A DNA stretch of 64,000 nucleotides from Microvirga subterranea (GTDB taxonomy: Bacteria > Pseudomonadota > Alphaproteobacteria > Rhizobiales > Beijerinckiaceae), in contig NZ_QQBB01000005.1 of the NCBI RefSeq assembly GCF_003350535.1, forward strand, positions 404,340 to 468,339, read 5' to 3'. This document shows, in pieces, positions 58,546 to 64,000 of the stretch. The position numbers and the translations under genes were made by a program. The notes under the pieces are model-generated. The model worked only from the letters and a program-made list of their open reading frames with translations. It was not told the origin of the DNA and made no database searches. Numbering within the stretch: the first letter of the stretch is position 1; the number at the start of each line of letters is the position of its first letter.

Positions 58546-59517
58546 GTGCGATGTCTCGCCGAAAATGCCAAAAGGGCGCTGCCGATCTTCGTGGCGGCAG
58601 CGCTGCTCATCGCGACGGCCGGGAGTTTCCTGAGCTCCTGGTCGTCGTATCTCGACCTGCTGTCGCATTTCCGCCCCCAACTGGCGGCTCTCGGGCTCGT
58701 GGCCATCGCCGCTTCGCTTTGGACCCGGTCCTGGGCGGTTCTGGTCGCGAGTCTCGTCCTTGCGGCGGTGAATGCCGCTCCGCTCGTGCCGTACCTTGCG
58801 GGTGGACCGGTCAGCGCAAGCCGAGCCGTCGAGGGGCAGGAACGGATCCGCTTTCTGACGTTCAACCTGCATGGGCGCAGCACCGATCCGGAGGACCTGC
58901 GCCGGCTGCTCGAGCGGGAGAAGCCCGACATCGTTCTGCTTGCGGAGGTGCCGCACGAGACGAGGAGCGCCGTCCAGGGATGGGCCGACATCTACCCGCA
59001 CCAGATTCTTGAAGATGGCGGATTGCCCGTCGATGCGGTCCTGCTCAGTCGCTGGGAGATCCGGGGCAAGTCCGTCGATCGCAGCGTCATGCGGTACCGC
59101 TCGACGCTCACGGTTCGCCTTTGCGATCCCGACTTGAACCGTCGATGCTTCACGCTGATCGGACTTCATGCGGAACAGCCATTCGGTGGAGGAGCAAGGC
59201 GTCAGAGAGCTCAGCTGGCGGGAGTGGTCAGGGAGGCGAAGGCCGCCTCCACCGGTGCCGTCGTGGTCATGGGCGATCTGAACGTGACACCGTGGGCCCG
59301 CGGTTTTCGGTTGTTGATCGACGGGGCCGGGCTCACCGATACGGCAAGAACGAGGAAGCTGTCCGCCACTTGGCGCTCCCGCTTCCCGCTGCTCGGGCTC
59401 CACATCGACCACATCCTCGTCAATTCCGGCTTCACGCCCATCGAAAGCCGGGTCGGCGAGGATATCGGGTCCGATCATTTCCCCGTCATCGCCGATCTGA
59501 TCCTGAAATCCGAATAG
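58546..59517 (+). CDS. membrane-anchored endonuclease/exonuclease/phosphatase family protein
   Basis: A 323-residue protein with three N-terminal hydrophobic segments (about residues 10-85) and a C-terminal EEP domain facing the outside. Motifs: FLTFNLHGRS, DIVLLAEVPH (Glu), VVMGDLNVTPWA, HIDHILV and GSDHFPVIADL. The start is GTG 58546; no better ATG is present. It lies 33 bases after the TRAP protein gene in the same direction. Its stop meets hmgA's stop in a small hairpin. The substrate is unknown; the family includes lipid phosphodiesterases and nucleases. Confidence 0.75.
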   Translation: MRCLAENAKRALPIFVAAALLIATAGSFLSSWSSYLDLLSHFRPQLAALGLVAIAASLWTRSWAVLVASLVLAAVNAAPLVPYLAGGPVSASRAVEGQERIRFLTFNLHGRSTDPEDLRRLLEREKPDIVLLAEVPHETRSAVQGWADIYPHQILEDGGLPVDAVLLSRWEIRGKSVDRSVMRYRSTLTVRLCDPDLNRRCFTLIGLHAEQPFGGGARRQRAQLAGVVREAKAASTGAVVVMGDLNVTPWARGFRLLIDGAGLTDTARTRKLSATWRSRFPLLGLHIDHILVNSGFTPIESRVGEDIGSDHFPVIADLILKSE

Positions 59518-59530
59518 GCCGCTATTTCGG
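59510..59530. terminator. hairpin covering two convergent stop codons
   Basis: CCGAATAG, loop GCCG, CTATTTCGG, with one bulged base. It contains the TAG of the EEP gene (59515-59517) and the TAG of hmgA (59522-59524 on the minus strand). There is no T-run, so it is a weak terminator candidate at best. Confidence 0.3.
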
Positions 59531-60889
59531 CTCGCGCCGGTTCGGATCGAAGTGCTTCTTCAGGTCGCGCCAGCAGTCGATGTAGCTCTCCTGCAGCTGC
59601 GGAAGGCCGGCGGCGTATTTCGTCACCCGCTGCGGGAAGCGCGTCTCGAACATGAACGCCATGGTGCCTTCCATCTTGACCGGCTTGAGCTCCACGTTGC
59701 TCGCGTGCTCGAAGGCGCTCGTGTCGGGGCCGTGCGGCAGCATCTGGTTGTGGAGCGACATGCCGCCGGGCACGAAGCCCTCGGGCTTGGCGTCGTAGAC
59801 GCCGTAGATCAGCCCCATGAACTCCGACATCAGGTTGCGGTGGTACCAGGGCGGCCGGAAGGTGTTCTCCGCCACCGACCAGCGCTCGGGGAAGATCACG
59901 AAGTCGATGTTCGCGGTGCCGGGCGTCTCTGAGGGGGCGGTGAGCACGGTGAAGATCGACGGGTCCGGGTGGTCGAACAGGACCGCGTTGACCGGCGAGA
60001 AGTGGCGCAGGTCGTACTTGTAGGGCGCGTAGTTGCCGTGCCACGCCACCACGTCGAGGGGCGACTGGGCGATCTCGGTCCGGTAGAGCTCGCCGCCCCA
60101 TTTGACGAAGAGGCTGGAGGGCTCCTCCTTGTCCTCGTAGGCCGCGACCGGCGTGAGGAAGTCGCGCGGGTTGGCAAGGCAGTTCGCCCCGATGGGACCC
60201 CGGTCGGGCAACGTGAAGGCGCCGCCGTAGTTCTCGCACACATAGGCGCGCGCCGGTCCGTCGATCAGCTCGACCTTGAAGATGACGCCGCGCGGGATGA
60301 TGCAGATCTCGGCGGGCGCGATGTCGATGACGCCGAACTCGGTGCGGAAGCGTAAGGCATTCTCCTGCGCGACCACGAGATATTCGCCGTCCGCGTTGAA
60401 GAAATACTCGTTCTCCATGGAGCGTGTGACAAGGAGGACGTGGGCCGCCATGCCCACCTGCGTGTCGGAATCGCCCGCCGTCGTGATGGTGCGAAGGCCC
60501 GTCACGAAGGTCAGGTCCTCGCCCGAAATCGGCAATGGGTCCCAGCGCATCTGGCCGATGGGCAGCTCGCTCTCGTCGCGGGCCGCCGGCGCCGTGCGGA
60601 TCAGGCCCTTGTCGACCTTCGCATAGCGGCCGGAATGCTTGACGGTCGGGCGGATGCGGTAGAGCCACGAGCGCTGGTTCGTAGCCTGCGGGGCCGTGAA
60701 GGGCGAGCCCGAGAGCTGCTCCGCATAGAGCCCGTAATTGAGCTTCTGCGGCGAGTTGCGCCCGATCGGCAGGGCGCCTTCCAGGGCCTCGGTCTCGAAG
60801 CTGTTGCCGAAGCCCGACATGTAGCCCGTCACGATGGCGCTTCTGCGCTCCTCGGGGGCACGGAATCCAGAGACGTTCTGAAGGTTCAT
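59522..60889 (-). CDS. hmgA: homogentisate 1,2-dioxygenase
   Basis: A 455-residue homogentisate dioxygenase, which opens the homogentisate ring to maleylacetoacetate with O2 and Fe(II). Characteristic blocks: [19 protein letters not shown] near the start, and iron ligands in [12 protein letters not shown] (His, Glu) and [11 protein letters not shown] (His). ATG 60889 has GGGAG six bases upstream; an ATG two codons earlier would leave no spacing. It is divergent from the MarR-family gene, and the 109-base gap holds two operator-like palindromes. Confidence 0.96.
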   Translation of the reverse strand: MNLQNVSGFRAPEERRSAIVTGYMSGFGNSFETEALEGALPIGRNSPQKLNYGLYAEQLSGSPFTAPQATNQRSWLYRIRPTVKHSGRYAKVDKGLIRTAPAARDESELPIGQMRWDPLPISGEDLTFVTGLRTITTAGDSDTQVGMAAHVLLVTRSMENEYFFNADGEYLVVAQENALRFRTEFGVIDIAPAEICIIPRGVIFKVELIDGPARAYVCENYGGAFTLPDRGPIGANCLANPRDFLTPVAAYEDKEEPSSLFVKWGGELYRTEIAQSPLDVVAWHGNYAPYKYDLRHFSPVNAVLFDHPDPSIFTVLTAPSETPGTANIDFVIFPERWSVAENTFRPPWYHRNLMSEFMGLIYGVYDAKPEGFVPGGMSLHNQMLPHGPDTSAFEHASNVELKPVKMEGTMAFMFETRFPQRVTKYAAGLPQLQESYIDCWRDLKKHFDPNRREPK

Positions 60890-60941
60890 CGCCATCTCCC
60901 TCGGCGGGCCGCGTGCGGCCCCCGCACCGGCAGCGAATGTG

Positions 60942-60984
60942 GTTGCCAATGCAACGACTTTGGCCTATTGGTTGCATGAGCAAC
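60942..60984. promoter_or_regulatory. tandem palindromic operators between hmgA and its regulator
   Basis: Site 1 is GTTGC-CAAT-GCAAC (60942-60955); site 2 is GTTGC-ATGA-GCAAC (60971-60984). Identical arms and four-base spacers, with centres 29 bases apart, about three helical turns. They lie in the divergent hmgA/regulator gap, where a homogentisate-responsive repressor such as HmgR would bind. Confidence 0.7.
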
Positions 60985-60998
60985 GGTTTCTGTCAACG

Positions 60999-61496
60999 AT
61001 GGCATCACGGTCCACTGCACGGAAGGAAGCCCCTGCGCCCCTGGTGGTGCTCGAGCGTTTCCTGCCCTATCGGCTCAACGTCCTGGCGAGCCTGACCTCG
61101 AACGCGCTCGCGCAGATCTATGCCGAGCGGTTCGGCCTCTCGATCCCGGCCTGGCGGGTCGTCGCCACCCTCGGTCAGTACGACGTGCGCACGGCGCGCG
61201 ACATCGCGGCCCACGGCGTCATGCACAAGTCGACGGTGTCGCGGGCGGTCTCGGCCCTGGAGCAGCGCGGCCTCATCGTGCGGCGCCCGAACCAGGACGA
61301 CCGGCGGGAGGAATGGCTCGCCCTGACCGCCAAGGGCCGGGGCATCTACGACGCGCTCGCCCCGCAGGCGCTGGCGTTCGAGGACCGTCTCCTGTCGGCC
61401 CTGACCCCCGAGGAGCAGAAGGCGCTGTCCGGCCTGATGGACAAGCTCAGCGACCATGCCCGGTCCCTGGCGCCGGAAGGGGAGGCCGAGGCGTGA
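60999..61496 (+). CDS. MarR-family regulator, probable homogentisate-pathway repressor
   Basis: A 165-residue MarR/SlyA-type repressor with a winged helix: RDIAAHGVMHKSTVSRAVSALEQ (recognition helix) and the wing QDDRREEWLALT. It is divergent from hmgA and overlaps maiA (GTGA), so it heads a regulator-maiA-hppD run. That place, and the two palindromes, point to a homogentisate-sensing repressor. ATG 60999 is the first credible start; further upstream the frame runs through the operators. It may not be the same family as HmgR of Pseudomonas (IclR type). Confidence 0.85.
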   Translation: MASRSTARKEAPAPLVVLERFLPYRLNVLASLTSNALAQIYAERFGLSIPAWRVVATLGQYDVRTARDIAAHGVMHKSTVSRAVSALEQRGLIVRRPNQDDRREEWLALTAKGRGIYDALAPQALAFEDRLLSALTPEEQKALSGLMDKLSDHARSLAPEGEAEA

Positions 61497-62119
61497 GGCT
61501 CTATACCTATTTCCGCTCCTCCGCGGCCTACCGGGTTCGCATCGCCCTCAACCTCAAGGGCGTGGCGTACGAGTCGATTCCCGTGAATCTGCTCAAGGGC
61601 GAGCAGCAGGCGGAGGCCTACACGGCCGTCAATCCCCACGGACGGGTGCCGTCGCTCGAGGTCGATGGCGCCGTCCTCACCCAGTCGCCGGCGATCCTGG
61701 AATATCTCGACGAGGTCCATCCCGAGCCGCCCCTGCTGCCCATGGGAGCCCTCAACCGCGCCAGGGTCCGGACGGTCGCCAGCCTGATCGGGTGCGACAT
61801 CCACCCGCTCAATAACCTTTGCGTGCTGCGCTACCTCAAGCATCAGCTCGGGCACGAGCAGGCGGACGTGGATGCGTGGTACGCCCACTGGATCCGCCAG
61901 GGCTTCGACGCCATCGAGGGAATGCTCGAACCCGGACCTTATGCGTTCGGCGACCGGGTTAGCCTGGCCGATGTCTATCTCGTGCCGCAGGTCTTCAACG
62001 CCCGGCGCTTCAACATTCCGCTCGACACCTATCCGAAGATCGCTGCGGTCGATGCGGCCTGCGCCGCCCACAAAGCCTTTCAGGACGCCGCGCCCGGGAA
62101 CCAGCCCGACGCGGCGTGA
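61493..62119 (+). CDS. maiA: maleylacetoacetate isomerase (zeta-class GST)
   Basis: A 208-residue zeta-class glutathione transferase that isomerises maleylacetoacetate to fumarylacetoacetate with glutathione. It starts at GTG 61493 (RLYTYFRSSAAYRVRIAL; the Ser-Ser-Ala motif is zeta-specific). The domain linker VNPHGRVPSLEVDG and DIHPLNNLCVLRYL are family-typical. It overlaps the MarR-family gene by GTGA, and hppD follows 82 bases later. Confidence 0.93.
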   Translation: MRLYTYFRSSAAYRVRIALNLKGVAYESIPVNLLKGEQQAEAYTAVNPHGRVPSLEVDGAVLTQSPAILEYLDEVHPEPPLLPMGALNRARVRTVASLIGCDIHPLNNLCVLRYLKHQLGHEQADVDAWYAHWIRQGFDAIEGMLEPGPYAFGDRVSLADVYLVPQVFNARRFNIPLDTYPKIAAVDAACAAHKAFQDAAPGNQPDAA

Positions 62120-62201
62120 CGCGAATCGCATCCGCCGTCCGGCGGACGCGTTGTTTTGAACGAACGGGCCCGACGGGCCGAAGCCATGACAGGAGGAAAC
62201 C

Positions 62202-63317
62202 ATGGGACCCTTCCCGCACGACGCACCGCCGCCGGCCATTTCCGACGAGAACCCGATGGGGACGGACGGCTTCGAGTTCGTGGAGTTCTGCCATCCCGAC
62301 CCGCAGGAGCTCGACCGTCTCTTCAAGTCCATGGGCTTCAGCCTCGTGGCGAAGCACCGGTCCAAGAACGTGCTGCTCTACCGCCAGGGCGACATCAACT
62401 TCGTGGTGAACGCGCAGCCGGGCTCCTTCGCGGAGCGCTTCGCCAGCCAGCACGGCCCCTCGGCCCCGGCGATGGCCTTCCGGGTGGTGGACGCGCAATA
62501 CGCCTATGACCGGGCCCTGAAGCTCGGCGCCAAGCCGGTCCAGACCCAGACCGGCCCCAACGAGCTGGAGATCCCGGCCATCGAGGGCATCGGCGGGCTC
62601 CAGATCTACCTGGTGGACCGCTACGGCCAGAAGGGCTCGATCTACGACGTGGATTTCGAGTGGCTTGGCGAACCCGATCCCCGCCCGCACGGGGTCGGCC
62701 TGCACTACATCGACCACCTGACCCACAACGTCTATCGCGGGCGCCTGAACGAGTGGGCGGCCTTCTACGAGAAGCTCTTCAACTTCCGGCAGATCCGCTA
62801 CTTCGACATCGAGGGCAAGCTCACAGGCCTGCATTCCCGCGCCATGACGAGCCCGGACGGCAAGATCCGCATCCCGATCAACGAGGATGCGGGCGAGACC
62901 GGCCAGATTGAGGAATACCTGCAGGAGTACAAGGGCGAGGGCATCCAGCACGTGGCGCTGGGCTCCTACGACCTCTACGATTCGATCGAGGCGCTGCTCG
63001 GCAACGGGGTCGATTTCATGCCGGCCCCCAATGAGATCTATTACTCGCGCATCGACAAGCGCCTGCCCAAGCACGGCGAGCCCCTCGACCGGCTCCAGCG
63101 CAACGGCATCCTCATCGACGGCGAGGGCGTGGTGGAAGGCGGCTTCACGAAGGTGCTGCTCCAGAGGTTCGGCAAGACCGCGATCGGGCCGATCTTCTTC
63201 GAGTTCATCCAGCGCAAGGGCGACGATGGGTTCGGCGAGGGCAACTTCAAGGCCCTGTTCGAATCCATCGAGGAGGATCAGATCCGCCGCGGCGTGCTCA
63301 AGCCGGACGCGGCCTGA
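62202..63317 (+). CDS. hppD: 4-hydroxyphenylpyruvate dioxygenase
   Basis: A 371-residue HPPD, which turns 4-hydroxyphenylpyruvate into homogentisate using Fe(II) and O2. It has two VOC-like halves. The iron ligands are the His in [14 protein letters not shown], the His in [12 protein letters not shown] and the Glu in [15 protein letters not shown] 62202 has a strong AGGAGGAA. It ends with a perfect Rho-independent terminator at 63344-63373, so the regulator-maiA-hppD transcript stops there. Confidence 0.96.
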   Translation: MGPFPHDAPPPAISDENPMGTDGFEFVEFCHPDPQELDRLFKSMGFSLVAKHRSKNVLLYRQGDINFVVNAQPGSFAERFASQHGPSAPAMAFRVVDAQYAYDRALKLGAKPVQTQTGPNELEIPAIEGIGGLQIYLVDRYGQKGSIYDVDFEWLGEPDPRPHGVGLHYIDHLTHNVYRGRLNEWAAFYEKLFNFRQIRYFDIEGKLTGLHSRAMTSPDGKIRIPINEDAGETGQIEEYLQEYKGEGIQHVALGSYDLYDSIEALLGNGVDFMPAPNEIYYSRIDKRLPKHGEPLDRLQRNGILIDGEGVVEGGFTKVLLQRFGKTAIGPIFFEFIQRKGDDGFGEGNFKALFESIEEDQIRRGVLKPDAA

Positions 63318-63343
63318 GCGTGAATCGCTGTATCGATTCGTCG

Positions 63344-63373
63344 GAGGCCGGGCTCGTCCCGGCCTCTCTTTTT
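63344..63373 (+). terminator. Rho-independent terminator after hppD
   Basis: GAGGCCGGG (63344-63352), loop CTCGT, CCCGGCCTC (63358-63366), then TCTTTTT. The stem has nine perfect pairs. Confidence 0.92.
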
Positions 63374-63819
63374 GGCGCAGGGGAGTCCAAATCAGGGCAG
63401 CGGGAGGCTGCGGTTATTCACAGGCTGCTCCCAGGATTGGCGTCCGCCGGGACCGATTGAGGCATCGACGGATCGGAAAACCGGCTGCAAAACGCGTTTG
63501 TTTTTAAGGATTTGTTAGGACGCTGCCCCATTCCTTTCCGATCGGTAAATAGTCCGCGGTTAAAACGTTGCCTTTGTGCAACATGGATTTGAAAAGCCCT
63601 CCCGACCGCCCGTTTTGCGCCTTCATTCTGTTGCTTGCCGGATCGGGCTGGCTAATGTGGCTCCAGCGACGGGGGCACCCCGGTCGTGATTTGGTGGTTT
63701 CCGGCCAAGGGGGCTGGAGACGCTAAGTCCTAGGGGAAAAGGGACGTGTTTAGGCTTCGTTGAAGCACTCGAGGCACAAACCCGGCCCCCCAAGGGTCTC
63801 GAAACTTTGGAGGTCAACC
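63374..63819. other. porin gene leader and promoter region
   Basis: About 450 bases between the hppD terminator and the porin ATG, AT-richer in the first half. No gene is supported. A possible promoter at 63631-63658 would leave a leader of about 155 bases, long enough for leader or small-RNA control. No known riboswitch was recognised. Confidence 0.5.
63631..63658 (+). promoter_or_regulatory. possible promoter of the porin gene
   Basis: TTGCTT (63631-63636), 16-base spacer, TAATGT (63653-63658). It is the best -35/-10 pair seen before the porin gene; transcription would begin near 63665. Confidence 0.4.
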
Positions 63820-64000
63820 ATGAAGCTCGTTAAGAGCCTTCTGCTCGGATCGGCCGCGGGTCTTGCCGCTGTCGTGAGCGCCCAGGCTGCGGATCTTCCC
63901 GTCAAGAAGGCTGCGCCTGTTGAGTACGTTCGCGTCTGCTCCACCTACGGTGCAGGCTTCTTCTACATCCCCGGCACCGAAACCTGCCTCCGCGTTGGCG
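63820..64000 (+). CDS. outer-membrane porin, N-terminal part (truncated by window edge)
   Basis: The first 60 codons of an alphaproteobacterial porin (Porin_2 type). It has a signal peptide [20 protein letters not shown] with cleavage at QA-ADLP, then the hallmark mature start [20 protein letters not shown] and TETCLRVG with a Cys pair. GGAGG lies seven bases before the ATG. The gene continues beyond the window, so length and pore type cannot be judged. Confidence 0.9.
   Translation, partial: MKLVKSLLLGSAAGLAAVVSAQAADLPVKKAAPVEYVRVCSTYGAGFFYIPGTETCLRVG

Overview
The window is a 64 kb piece of an alphaproteobacterial chromosome with high GC, most likely from Hyphomicrobiales (Rhizobiales) and perhaps close to Microvirga/Methylobacterium. 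This rests on gene content: an Usg protein, a DUF1176 protein, a PRC-barrel protein, a coxMNOP-type oxidase operon with two subunit III genes, a homogentisate cluster, a CIRCE-controlled groESL, and at the right edge the start of an alphaproteobacterial porin. The assignment is inference; no rRNA marker is present. I see no prophage, insertion sequence or CRISPR array.

Layout. 0-10 kb: a small membrane protein, an L,D-transpeptidase lipoprotein, a tyrosine phosphatase, a copper module (copA-cueR with a CueR-type operator), an EEP nuclease/phosphatase, a glutathione transferase, a glycosyltransferase, a globin-coupled diguanylate cyclase and a RidA protein. 10-18 kb: a divergent zinc/cadmium module (ZntR-like regulator and ZntA-like ATPase), CtaG, tRNA-Ser(GCU), a TonB system read as periplasmic protein-exbB-exbD-tonB, a PRC-barrel protein and an OsmC protein. 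18.5-24 kb: one giant cadherin-like/RTX secreted protein, preceded by two perfect inverted repeats. 24-30 kb: an OGFr_N-domain protein, a small charged protein and a five-gene cytochrome oxidase operon. 30-39 kb: a DUF2189 membrane protein, Ada, an amidase, an unknown exported protein, trhO-slyX-DUF1176, usg and groES-groEL.

39-47.4 kb (minus strand): a seven-gene set encoding a peptide-family ABC importer (fused double ATPase, binding protein, two permeases) together with an aldehyde dehydrogenase, a short-chain dehydrogenase and a cupin. Palindromic dispersed repeats sit on both sides of the binding-protein gene. 47.5-55.9 kb: coniferyl-aldehyde-type dehydrogenase, HWE histidine kinase, Uup ATPase, chemoreceptor and a DUF533 protein.

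55.9-63.3 kb: tyrosine/homogentisate breakdown. HppD makes homogentisate, HmgA opens the ring, MaiA isomerises maleylacetoacetate and Fah cleaves the product. A MarR-family regulator lies divergent to hmgA, with two identical-arm palindromes between them. Fah sits apart, in an operon with a glyoxalase-fold protein and next to an orphan TakP-like TRAP binding protein.

The features most worth follow-up are the giant adhesin with its promoter palindromes, the ABC-importer/dehydrogenase operon with repeats flanking its binding-protein gene, the OGFr_N protein and the tandem operators of the homogentisate regulator. All functional calls come from reading motifs by eye; no database search was run.
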